This document shows, piece by piece, positions 32,750-43,083 of a stretch of DNA of 64,000 nucleotides. The DNA comes from Coturnix japonica. Lineage: Eukaryota > Chordata > Aves > Galliformes > Phasianidae. The stretch covers positions 248,001 to 312,000 of the forward strand of contig NC_029532.1 in the NCBI RefSeq assembly GCF_001577835.2, in the 5' to 3' direction. The number at the start of each line of letters is the position of its first letter. Position 1 is the stretch's first letter. The notes beneath the pieces are model-generated. The model did not search any database, was not told the DNA's origin, and saw nothing but the letters and a program-made list of their open reading frames with translations. The position numbers and the translations under genes are program-made.

Positions 32750-32990
32750 AGTCCCCATCCATTCCCTGCCCATCTCATCCCGGTCTCCATCCACATCCAC
32801 ATGCACCCCATCTCTAACCCTATCCCATTCCTATCTCAACCAAATCCTCATTCCCAATCTCATCCCATCTTCGTTCCTATGCCATCCGCTTCCCGATCCC
32901 CATCTCGTCCCCACATCATCCCCAACTCAGTCCCTGTCCCACTTCCATTTCCATTCCCGTCTCATTCCCATCTTCATCCCACTGCGCTCC
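32750..32990. repeat. Pyrimidine-rich low-complexity tract (CCCATCTCATTC-like)
   Basis: Degenerate repeats of CCCATCTC/CATTCC-type words over about 240 bp, nearly free of G and of CpG inside an otherwise CpG-rich island. Confidence 0.8.
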
Positions 32991-33642
32991 CGTTGGGGCA
33001 CCGGGTTGGAGCGCTCTGTGCTCACACGGCCAGACCGTCCTCACCCCACGGGGTCCCTCCCCACCACAAGCGGCAGCAGCTCGTTGCGGGGCCCCCACTC
33101 GGCCCGTCTGCTCCCGAACGACCCGGGGAGCCGCTTTGGGGCAGGGGGCCAAACCCTGCGGGGTGTCAGCAGCGAGTGGGAGAGTGGGAGCTGCCCGCAT
33201 CCTCTGGCTGGGGTCGGACCAGGACAGCAGCGACCCAGCCATGCAAATATCCCTCGCTGGCAGGTGGGGGCGGGACCCCTCGCAGTGAACGGGGCCGGAG
33301 AGGCAGGAGAAATACAGAAAAAAAAAAAAACACAAAAGAAATGGCAGTTTTGAATGCGCGAGTTTCAGCTCCGATCCGTGTTTCGGTTTTTAAACTGAGC
33401 CGCTGCGAGGACGGGACGGGACGGGTGGGCGAACCGCAGGCGGGCAGGGCCGGCTCCGCTGCGCTGTTAGCGGGGCTCGGGGCCGCTCCGCTCCCCGGGA
33501 GCACAACGGGCAGCGCTCGGTCCGGGCAGCGCAGCGTCGGGCTGCAGCGCCGGGAGCTCCGTGCGGGGAGCGGCGGGGGACGGAGCGGGGCGGGCGGCGA
33601 GGGGGCGTGCCCCCACTTAATTCATTAAAATGTGTCGGAGAG

Positions 33643-33673
33643 CGTGGGAAAGGCGGCGGCTTTTCTTCCCAGC
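33643..33673 (+). promoter_or_regulatory. NRARP: Paired RBPJ (CSL) site upstream of NRARP
   Basis: CGTGGGAA (33643-33650, a perfect CSL consensus) faces TTCCCAGC (33666-33673, one mismatch to the TTCCCAC core) with 15 bp between. Head-to-head sites 15-17 bp apart are the known arrangement for dimeric Notch transcription complexes. The position is about 1.8 kb upstream of the inferred start site. NRARP is an established direct Notch target. Confidence 0.6.
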
Positions 33674-33840
33674 GCACGGACCCGGACGAGGGCGCGCACG
33701 CGCGCTCCCGACGGGAACGGCCGCAGCTCGGAGGGGGCCGGGGGGCGGCGGGGGGACAGTCAGGGCGGAGGGGCCTCGGGGCGGTGGGCGCAGCGCGGGA
33801 CGTGAAACCCTCGGGCCGGGCGCGTCCCTCCGTCCTGCCG

Positions 33841-33866
33841 CTGCCCACCCCCACCCCCACCCCGCG
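33841..33866. repeat. (CCCCCA)n short tandem repeat
   Basis: About four CCCACC-type hexamers within the CpG island. Confidence 0.75.
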
Positions 33867-35250
33867 CGTTCGCCCCGCTCGGTGCCGGTCCGGTCCCGCA
33901 GCGCACGGCCCGTGTGTGACAGCGGGAAGCGCCGTCCATGCGGACAGCCGCCGGGATTGACGCGCTCGGGGATGGAGAACTGCTGGCTGCTCAGTCCCCG
34001 GCCGCGTTCAGGGCTCCCCGGCTGCGGGGCTTGGTTTGAGGCCACGCGTGTCGGGCTGGGCTCGGGGGGATGCAGCCGTGACCCTCTGCAGGACGCGCAG
34101 TGAGGAGCGACGTGAGAGGATGGAGCCGTGTTGGCCTGGGAGCCGTGCCCAGGTGTCGGCAGGTCGATGGGAAAGGAGCGGTCCCGGCCAGCAAACATCC
34201 TCCGGGCACTGATGTCCCCTCATGTGCCACCCACACCTCCCTGCTGCCCCCGGCTCACGGGGCGCTGCGGGGCAGCACGAGGCCCGGAGCTCACAGCCAA
34301 CCTCGGGGCTGGGCCAGTGCCCAGAAACTTGTCAGACTGTTTGGAAACGGCATCCGAGCAACTGGGAGCTCACGTGGAGCATCCAGAGCGTGCGGGGACC
34401 CGCGGCCCCCGGGCTGAGCCACAAAGGCACCGGGAGCGGAGCCGCTTTCCTTGAGCCGGTCAAGTATGCGGCACGGCTTCCGATCCGGATTGCACAAGGA
34501 AGGAAGTTCGCTCGGAAGGGGATGGGGATAAGGTGGGGGAGAAGGGAGGGAAGCACATTCCTGCCTGATGAGGAACAATGTTGATAGATTCATTTGTAAA
34601 CTAAAGCTGGCCTCAGTGCCAAACACCTTGTCCCCATCAAACTGCGAAGGATGTGCAAGAAATACACAAGGCGAGGAGAGGAACTGCCCGATATCCGATG
34701 TGGTGTGTGAGTTCTCAGGGCTCTGCAGGGCACCCCGGAGCCGCCCCAGAGCTGCACAGCAAAGCACCCGGTGTGTGGGGAGCTGGAGGTGCTGCGCTCC
34801 TGCTGCAGCGGGTGCAGGGTGAGCAGGATGTCCCCGGGCCCTGATGCTCGACACCCAGGAAACAGCTTTTTTTGCACTGTTCTCACCCAACCCAGCCCCT
34901 TCTCCCTCACCTTACCCCCATCCCTTCCTGAGCTCTCAGCTCAGGGTCCAAAGGTGAAGCCAAATCGTGAGACTGGAGTGACCGGCTCCATTCCCTTCCC
35001 CTCCCTGCAGCCCCCACTGGCTGCTGCTTTCCTTCTCCTCCATCACTGTCCTATGGCAGCATCCCCAGCAGCAGGCAGAGGCAGAGCACTGCACTAAGCG
35101 GCACCCCGGGGATGGGGTGGCTCTGCGGGAGCTGCCCCGGCTGCCCTACAAACACACTATCAAACAGCCCCATAAAAGCACAAAGGGCCCCTTACTGCCC
35201 CCATAAACGTTAAACATTACTGCGGCGCAGGCAGTGGGGTCGGTTTGCTG

Positions 35251-35274
35251 ATTTATTTATTTATTTATTTATTT
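35251..35274. repeat. (ATTT)6 simple repeat
   Basis: Six perfect ATTT tetramers. Confidence 0.9.
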
Positions 35275-35380
35275 CCAAAGAAGCCAGATAGGGAAACAAT
35301 ATTGCAGGCTGATTAAAAAGCCAGCTTCACTCTCTTTGATCCATCTCCACCATTGAAAACCGGACGATTTATTGCTTCCT
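35275..35380. promoter_or_regulatory. Candidate TCF/LEF and SOX element
   Basis: CTTTGATC (35334-35341) is a top TCF/LEF motif and AACAAT (35295-35300) a SOX core, in an AT-rich island 3.4 kb upstream of NRARP. NRARP acts in Wnt/LEF1 signalling, so the pairing is plausible, but it is motif-based only. Confidence 0.3.
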
Positions 35381-37284
35381 GGATGCTGCTCAAGGCCGGC
35401 CCTGCTCGGCAGTTTGATGCTGGCCCTGCCTGGGGATGAACTCACTGCACCTCCACGTCCTCTGCCGCAGGGCACAGCGGGCAGCACCCCGCACCCACCC
35501 AGCACAGCACGCGGGGTCACATCGTGCTGTGGGCAGACTTGGTGCTGCACAGCTGCCTGTGCTCAGCCCTTGGTGCCCAACCCGACAGAGCGACGTCCTG
35601 CCGGCTGCTGTGCCACAACTGCTGCAAAGTGACCTTGGGGTAAAAGAGAAGAGGAAATTTCGATTCCAGCTGAAGAGAGAATTAAGAAAAAACGTGTTAG
35701 CACCTAGAAAGAGAGTGCAGGGCTGGAAACCAGGAAATGAAACACAATTCCTTGAGGTTGTGCAAAGAAAGGAAATAAAAAATGCAGACAACGGAGTGGG
35801 AAGCTGTAAGAATCGATAGAAAAATGATGATGGCTGAGGGCAAGAGCAGAAGGTGTTTTAATCCCATTAGGAGAGGTAATTCCCAGCACATTGCATGGCT
35901 GGAGGTGACATGGCCCATGTGGGGACTGTCCTTTGTGGCAGCGTCCAGCAGCCGTCCTGCCTGGCACAGCCCAGGGGAAGCAGCCAGAGCTCACATGGGG
36001 CCATGCAGGTACCTGGGAAAACTGCTGCTAAAACAGAGCAGCTTCTGTTGGTGAGCCCCAGGGGAGAGCAGCCAACAGCTCCCAGGTGTCCGAGGAGCAT
36101 GGAGGGGCTGAGGGACCCTGGGGACACCTGGGGACAGGGAATTAAAGGAAACCAATGTGGCTGTGCAGGATGTGACCCTGTGTGGAGCACTGCCCTCCTT
36201 CACAGCTGGGAGAGGCAAAATGGTGACAGCAGCCAGGCATGGGCATGTCTGGCTGTGTGTCAGCAATGGGGCTTTGCCTTGTGACCCCCCAGAGACAGAC
36301 TGGGAGGAGAAGTGAGCTTAGATCTTAGAGCCAGTGTGCGTGCAGCCAAAACACAACTGCTGCACCAGCTCACATGGCAGCGAATGGTGAGTGAGGCCAG
36401 GCGTCCATGGGCACAGTCCTGCAGGTGCTGCACTGATGGTGATGGGGACAGAGGGGTGGCACAGGCTGTGGTGGGGGTGTCCTGATCCTCTCTGCTCTCA
36501 TTTGCTTGAAAATGATGTGAAACATTTTCACCATGACAAAGCAAAGCAGGGACTGCTGGGGAGGGCTGATGGGCACCTGCACTGACAGCACGGAGGAGAG
36601 GAAGGGAGCACAGTGTGTGAGGCTGTGGGAGCCACCTCGGTGCCCTTCTGACACAGGGACCACCGGGGGGGGGAGAAGCATTGGGTGTGATGTCCCTGAG
36701 GGGAAGGAGCCCTCAGCATTGCATGGCCATGAGCTTTTGGAGAGGGAGAGAGCATCAGCACTGCAGTGTAAGCTGCCCGGGCAGGCGTTTTGCTGGCCCA
36801 TAAATGACACACTTAAGCCAAGAGCCCCTCGGGCCCTGTTAGCAATAACATCAGTGCCTGGCAGTTAACTGGGATTAGGGGAGGAATTTGCAAATGCTCC
36901 TCTGTTACAGGGTGGTGCTTTCAACCCATCCGGGATGCAGCAGCCAGCAGTGCCCAGAGCTGTGGGACACAGGGTGGCATCACCCTGATCGTGTCCCATA
37001 CCCACAGAGCACACTGAGTGCTGGAGGTGCTTTCTTGGTCTTGGGGGCAGCAGCTGGAAGGGGGGACGGAGCAGAAACCTTCAGTGATCCTCCCATGGGG
37101 AGCAGAGGGGCTTTGCTGGACAGGGACACACCTCACCAGGGGGGTGAGTGTGCTGGGCCCCAATGGGTGCCATGGGGTCAGCAGCACCTGGTGGCATTTA
37201 GGAGAGCTCTGCCATCCTCTTGCCATGCCCAGCCTGGGGAAGGGCAGAAATAAAGCAACAGGTCCGTTCCCCAGGTGCCTCTGA

Positions 37285-37290
37285 TTTAAT
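37285..37290 (-). terminator. EXD3: EXD3 poly(A) signal ATTAAA
   Basis: Minus-strand ATTAAA about 200 nt after the EXD3 stop; the commonest variant hexamer. Cleavage is expected near 37,265. Confidence 0.65.
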
Positions 37291-37485
37291 GTTCCCATGG
37301 AGGCCACGTTGCCAACTGTCACCACATCAGTGCAAATGTGAGAGCCTCCCACCCACAGACCCCAAAACATGAGCCCGCTTTCCACAAACCCACGCCCACT
37401 CCCCACAGATCTGCCCCAGCTCACAGGGCTGTGCATCCCTGCAGCCCCCATCCTGCTGCCATCCCATCCCATCCCCGTGCTGCCC

Positions 37486-37787
37486 TCAGTTCAGCTCGTA
37501 GATACGCTGCTCATCCCCCGTGGTAACAAGAATGTCCTGAAACTGTGAGACCACGCGTCCAAAATGAGACCCTTCCCAGAACACCTTCCCGCAGCGGGTG
37601 CAGCAGTAGAAGTCAGTGAGCTCAGCTTTGTCCAGCACCCCGGGGGGGATGGCGGCCACCTGCAGGGCCGTGCTCCCCACCAGCCCCACGTCTGCTCCCC
37701 ACGGCCCCGTGCTCCCCGGTGCGGTGCTGCTGGGCTGAGCAGCGCTGCAGGTCCGGCCCGGCGGCTCCTGGTCCGATGTGGGGCAGC
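37486..37787 (-). CDS. EXD3: EXD3 last coding exon (Mut7-C, second zinc knuckle)
   Basis: Acceptor CCCTGCAG. The first 55 residues are a Ser/Pro/Gly-rich linker. Then ALQVAAIPPGVLDKAELTDF precedes YCCTRCGKVFWEGSH. The TGA follows RIYELN. It lacks the longer Ser/Pro tail of the human protein. Confidence 0.94.
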
Positions 37788-40700
37788 CTGCAGGGATGAG
37801 AAGCAGCAGAGAAACAGTCACCAGCGCGATGAGCCACGTCTGCGCTCAGCCATGGAACAGCCCACCCGACCCGGCCGCACCTTCGGGGGGAGCGTTTGGG
37901 AGGCGACCGCGGGGCGCTGCGGGTCTCGAGCAATGCGCTGTCCCTGCACTGGCTGTGTCCCCGCCGGGGCAGCGCATCGCTGCCATCGCAACCGAAGCGC
38001 CTCAATCCCCACATTGCTGCATTTTTGGCAGCTCGGGGCGGGCTCTCGCTGCTCGCGGCTTGTTGGATCCGGGCAGCGGAAGCTCGGGCCGAGCTGAGTG
38101 TCATCCATCAGGATGCCGGGCAGCCGGGACACGGGGCGGGCTGCGCTCCATGCTACGGGATGACTCATTTCGGCGGGGGGGAAGGGGAACTCATCCTGCC
38201 CAGCATCAATTAAGGCGACAAAAGGCACCTTGCGGCTCCCCGGCAGCATCTCTGGGGCTTCCAACCTGCCCCTTGCGAGGATCAGAGCGAGCTTTGTTGG
38301 GAGCCAGCAGTGCCGGAGGGGGCACCAACGCTCCGGACGGGCTCGTCCCTGCATCGGCACACCGGGAACTGCAGTGGGGAAAGCAAGGCTGAGGGCTGCT
38401 CTGTGTTCTGTGTCTGCTTGGGACGCTTCTGGGAACAAAAACAGCTCTTTTCCCTTTTTCACCAATTTCTGGCATCTGATGAAGAAATGGGGTTCGCCTC
38501 AACCCCCTGAGCTGTCTGGAGTGGGAACAGCAGAGGGGAGGCTCTGATTCTGGGGGTTTCTCCAGGACAGAGTCCACCAGTGGGAGGACTAATCCTAACC
38601 CCAACCCCAACCCCAACCCTAACCTGGCATCAGGCAGCCCCCCGCCTGGTGCACAGGGATGGGCCCCAGGACCCCAGCGTGATGGATTCAACCATCACCA
38701 CAGTGACAGCAAAGACATTTCCTCACCGTGAACCCCCCTAAAAGCCCCTGCAGCATCCCAGCCCTGCAATATGGGATGCCCCTCAGCATCCCAGCCCCAC
38801 AGCGGGGCACTCACAACCCCATAACCCCACCAATTCGCTCTCCCTTTGTGCACATTCCATCCACCCACCAGGTGCCCACCTGGCTCTTGCCAAACAGGAT
38901 CCCCCTCCTTCCCTGCCACACCTCCGACTCCCAACCACCCCGACCCCATCCCCCTGGTCAGTGTCTCGTGAGAAAGAGGCAGGGAGGAAAAGTTCATCTC
39001 TTAAAAGCCCGGGGAGAGAAAGGCAGTGACAGTCACCCAGTGTTATGCCTTTGGCCCGCACCAGCCCCCTCCCTAATTGTGGCGCTTCAAAGGGTTGAAA
39101 ATGCTACATCACTTCAAAGTAACCATTTTTGAATGGGAGATTGTAAAACCCCCCTCCCCCTCCCACCAAATTCTTCGCGGGGCTTTTGAAGATGGGCGCA
39201 GGGTGCCGGCTGGGCGCTATCAGCGGGGAACGCCACGCTGGGAAAAGGTCAGAGCCCCGGAACAGGGATGGTTTTCCTGGGGGAAAAAACTTTGGGAAGG
39301 AGGGTTTTTTTCTCCCCTTGTCAATGTGCTGCAGTGTGGGCACCCTGTGACACCCCCAGGGGCGCTGGGCACAGCAGGATGCAGCACACAGTGCGGGGGG
39401 TGGGGGGTGGGGGGGTGAGGCTTTCTGGCACACCGTGGTTTTGAGATCTACAGTTTCAAGAGGTCTGTGATGCTTCGCACCAAAGGCTGCATTCCCACCG
39501 CAGCTCTGCAGAGCAGAAATGAAAGCAATTCCTTACCGAATCAATTCGAAACACCTCTTGGGAACTAATAATCCCATTATAAAACATCATGAAAATAAAA
39601 AGCCCTTTGGCCTCTCGCTCACCTCTCTCACTCTTGCCTGGGTCACCCAGGGACGATGGAACCAGGCTGGCTGTGCGGGGCTCACAGAGCAACGGGGCTG
39701 GGCACAGCACGGCTCCCAGGGCAGCGGGCACAGCCCTGAGCTGCTGGAGCTCAGGGAGCGCTGGGACACCACTCTCAGCTGTAGGGCTGGGGGTTGGGTG
39801 GTGCTGTGTGGGGCTGGGTTGGGCTCAGTGATCCCTGAGGGTCTGTTCCAGCTCGGAATGTTCTGTGGTTCTGTGATTCCGATGGTACCGTCACCACAGG
39901 GGATGCAGAGCCAGCAGCTCTGAGGAGGGGACACCATGCAGGGACCACCCTGCTCAGGTGCTGCATTGTGGGGTTGCTGCAGTCTTGTCCCGGGGGCCCC
40001 AGGAGAAGCGTGGCCAGGAGCTGCAGCCGTGAGATTCTGGGCAGGAAGGGGGCAGGGGATGTGCACCCACAGCAGCAGCCCCCAGCACTGCAGGGCTACT
40101 CACAGTGCATCGTGAGGGACAGCAGCACTGGTGAGCTGCAGTCCCCACACCCTATTTATTCTGCAGAGCCCTGGTCAGTAGAATGGTTCAGGAAGGCCTC
40201 ACTGTGGGATGGGGGCACAGGACAGACCATGTTCCTATTGCCCTTTCTCAGACCGAACAACCCCTCCCCCACTCTGGGCACCCTGGAGGTTCAGTGCCAG
40301 GACATGGGTGAGTAACCCCGACATCCCTTGGTTAACGTGCTGCTCTTTGTTCCCACAGCACATCCTGCCCCCAGGCCCCGCTTCCAGCCGGGTCTCCCTG
40401 TGCCCCCCAAGCCGATCCCTGCTGTGCTCTCCTGCCTGGCCCCAGAGGCTCCGGGCTTTGGCAGCCCTTGTGCAAGCTGAGCCCTTCCCACAGCCCCGCA
40501 GCCGCACCCAGCTGTCATCGCACACGGGAGACTCGTCCATAATTAGGCAATTAAGGATTGGGGTGTTTTGGAGAAAGCGCGCATCGTAAAGACTTTGCAC
40601 AAGTCTGAAAGCAGACCTGGGAGCATTCTTGGAGTACAAAGGTGCATGGGAAACCTCAGCGTGGTGAAAGATTGAACTTGATAAGAGGAGTTACGAGCCT

Positions 40701-43083
40701 GAGAAACACTGGATTGCAGGGCGCTGAAGATGCCTGGTTATCTTTTCCTCCTCTCTAAGGCAGATAAGCCAAGGACAAAGGACTTGTGATTGTGCAACCT
40801 GGGCTGCAGCGGCCCGGCCACGTTCTTGAGACGTTCCCAGGGCGGTGCTGGGTGGAGGAGCTCAAGGCAAAGGGGCACCTCCAGCAGCTCCAGTCACTGT
40901 GCTGCCGTGAGAGCAAAGATCACAGCTTCTGCACACAGAGCTGGCAGCCAAGCAGGAGCAAAGCTTCATGTGGTCTCCATGTTTGCTCCTGCCACAACGC
41001 CTGCCCCCAGCCCTGAGCAGGAGCTCCTCAGTCCCATCCCATGCCCCACATGGAAACCCCCAGCAACCCCGCTCCACCCTGTGGGGTAGTTGCTTGGTTT
41101 GGGGCTGAAGGGGCTGCACCCCAGCTCTATGAGCGCAGCCTCTTGAGGTCTGATACAGGACCAGTCCCCTTCCCTGCCCGCAGAGCAGCCCAACATGTGC
41201 AGGGCTGTTGGCTGCCCCTGCACACTGGGGCTGTGTTCCAGCTGAGGTGGGGAGGAGGCCCAGGATGCTCCAGGGGTGTGAGGGCAGTTGTGGGATGGCA
41301 CAGGGACCAAGTGCCCTTCCCATGTGCCAGTCAGACTGGTCTGATGCTCAGAGCAAAGCCACACACTGCAGATCATTGAAGGAGGGTAGGAAAAATATGC
41401 ACCCATCCTCAAGGTTTTGGACACGTCCTGCTGTGGAGCAGAGCCCCTGGCTGAGGAAAAGGCTCTGGACCCCATTGCCATGCCTGGGAACTGCTGTGCT
41501 CCCTGCCCACTCACTGCTGTCCTGAAACTTTTCCTTTGCCTGCCCACATTGGCAGAGCATCCACAAGCACCAGGGCACAATGCCAGCTGGTTTTACCACA
41601 CTGACTAAGCAAGAAGCTTCCCTTGGCCAGACAAGAGCCTGTGACACAACCCATCCACCTGGGTCATCCAGGAGCCTGCACGCTGCCGATGGCCTCCAGC
41701 CACACTGCACCTTGCCTGTGCCATGTGGCACCCACAGCAGTGACACCTCTCACCGCTCTGTCCCCAGCCTGAACTGGGCAAACAGCCCACCAGGAAAGCT
41801 GCTCTGAGCACCCCACTGGGACAAAGACATCATGAGGCAAAGCTGCCTGGGCTTGAAGTGACTTTGAGCACTTCCATCAGAGCCTCATGCAAGGAAAACG
41901 CAGCTGTGCCAGGGAAAACATTCCCTGCAAGGTAGGTGCAAGGCTTCTTGCCAAGGCTGGGTGCTGGGCAAGCATCTGCCCACAGTCCCAGGGATAAATC
42001 TGAACTGATGAATTGCCTGCCTGGGTGAGCAGTGGGGCACTGAACCCCATGCTGTGTGTGGGGCAGAACTGCTCCCCTCTGCCCATCCTGCTTCGGATCA
42101 CACAGATGCTCTCGACCCCCTGGCAGCTCCCTGGGATCTGCAGCACAGGCAGAGCCCAGCTGGCACAAGTCAGCTTTTATTTTATGTCTCTGTGGCAGCA
42201 GAACACAATCCTGCTGAGGTGTTTGCTGCTGCTGGCTGCCCCGTGGTGAGGGATGCTCCCTGGCATGGCCATGGTCTGTGTGGGGCTCCTGCAGCCTTGA
42301 GTCCTTCCCCGCTGACCCCATCCCTCTGCAATAGGGGAAGCGGGGTTGTGGGGGATGTTTCCCATTGCACAAGAGGGTGTGAAGGCTGCAGCGGCTGAGG
42401 GTCCCCAGAGGGGCCGTGTAAAGAAGTGGTGGTGCCATGTGAGCCCCCACAGCTCCGTCACCCCTCCTGATGGGGGAAGGGGAAACTGCTCACACGGCTG
42501 AATGCAAACCACAGCATTGCTATTTCCCATACTCCAGAACTGGTGGAACAGGCTGGGCTGGTCCCTGGGTACACACAAACAGCAGTGCCCTCACCAGAGA
42601 AACCACCAGGAGGATGCCCTGGCCTTTTGGGAAGCTCAGTGCTCCCAGGCTGCTGGCACCATGGGAACAGTCACCACAATCACTGTCCCCTGAGCCACAC
42701 ACGTGGCTCCCAGCAAAGCCACAGCTGGCCAGGAGCACACAGCACCCTGTGCCTTGCACTGCCCTGCCTGGGCAGATGGGCAAACTGAGGCGTGGGGGAA
42801 AGGGCTGTGCTGGGACGTGCACGAGTGTAACGGGTGGGGGTGTATTGGAAAGGCTCAGCAGGTCTGCACCCAGCTGCAGCCTGGTGCTGAGGGTCTCCAT
42901 TCCTCATCAGGGAGCGGTTCAGTGCACACAGCCCCGGGGCAGCAGTGGGACACAAATCGCTGCCCTCCCTCCCTCCGCTGCCCTCTCACCTGAGCTGCCG
43001 TCCCCCATTGAGCGCCTGCTGCCCTCCACCAGCTGCCTCATCCTCTCCTTCGGGACCTTCAGGTACTTGTCACAGTTGCACAC
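37486..43083 (-). CDS. EXD3: EXD3 (exonuclease 3'-5' domain containing 3), last two coding exons
   Basis: EXD3 is the vertebrate homologue of C. elegans mut-7, a predicted 3'-5' exonuclease with a DEDDy domain followed by a Mut7-C RNase/zinc-ribbon domain. Only the C-terminal end is seen here. The penultimate exon (43083-42990) gives VCNCDKYLKVPKERMRQLVE, and the last exon (37787-37486) gives FYCCTRCGKVFWEGSHFGRV, then VSQFQDIL and a tail ending RIYELN. Both match human EXD3 (CNCDQYLKV and FYCCTGCGKVFWDGSH), and the CNC and CxxC cysteines form the Mut7-C zinc ribbon. The exons are in phase (G|GC) across a 5.2-kb intron. The exonuclease exons should lie at higher coordinates but I could not find any up to 64,000, so they are probably outside the window. 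The NRARP-EXD3 order matches human 9q34.3. Confidence 0.93.
37840..38380. promoter_or_regulatory. Intronic CpG-rich block with a perfect AP-1 site
   Basis: CpG-dense stretch in the last EXD3 intron. ATGACTCAT at 38160-38168 is a perfect AP-1 motif. It may be an intragenic CpG island or the promoter of an unannotated transcript; no coding start was recognised. Confidence 0.4.
38594..38624. repeat. Telomere-like repeat (CCCTAA/CCCCAA)
   Basis: Five near-perfect hexamers: CCCTAA-type units at both ends and CCCCAA units in the middle. The G-rich strand is the EXD3 sense strand, with G-runs suited to a G-quadruplex in the intron RNA. Confidence 0.85.
39060..39200. promoter_or_regulatory. Candidate element with two TCF/LEF motifs
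   Basis: CTTCAAAGG (39085-39093) and CTTCAAAG (39112-39119) are inverse TCF/LEF motifs (CTTTGAA) 27 bp apart, in non-repetitive sequence of the last EXD3 intron. Motif-based only. Confidence 0.3.
39700..39881 (+). mobile_element. CR1 LINE 3'-end fragment
   Basis: The order GAGCTGCTGGAGCTCAGGGAG, CTCTCAGCTGTAGGGCTGGG, then GTGATCCCTGAGGGTCTGTT and TTCTGTGGTTCTGTGATTCC follows the bird CR1 3' end closely. The 5' boundary is approximate. Confidence 0.85.
40530..40775. promoter_or_regulatory. Candidate enhancer with three GATA sites
   Basis: WGATAR motifs at 40679-40685 (TGATAAG), 40738-40743 (TTATCT) and 40762-40768 (AGATAAG) fall within 90 bp. ATAATTAGGCAATTAAGG homeodomain-like cores lie just upstream. 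Located in the last EXD3 intron. Motif clustering only. Confidence 0.4.
42990..43083 (-). CDS. EXD3: EXD3 penultimate coding exon (Mut7-C, first zinc knuckle)
   Basis: Acceptor TTTCCCAG, donor GTGAGA, 94 bp. It begins exactly where human EXD3 reads CNCDQYLKV after FSRCQ, and ends in the poorly conserved linker GDGSS. Confidence 0.9.

Larger units (their letters stand above)
31200..34030. promoter_or_regulatory. NRARP: Large CpG island over NRARP and upstream
   Basis: About 2.8 kb of CpG-dense sequence covering the NRARP coding region and extending about 2 kb upstream, broken only by a pyrimidine-rich satellite-like stretch at 32,750-32,990. Typical of developmental regulator loci. Confidence 0.75.
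34031..37264. other. Gene-free interval between NRARP and EXD3
   Basis: No coding similarity seen. It holds an ATTT array at 35251-35274 and a TCF/SOX-type candidate element at about 35,240-35,380. The remainder is GC-rich unique sequence with no recognised repeats. Confidence 0.55.

Noticed and set aside
37243-37256. AATAAA on the plus strand near the EXD3 3' end
   Set aside because: Wrong strand for EXD3, and no plus-strand gene ends here.
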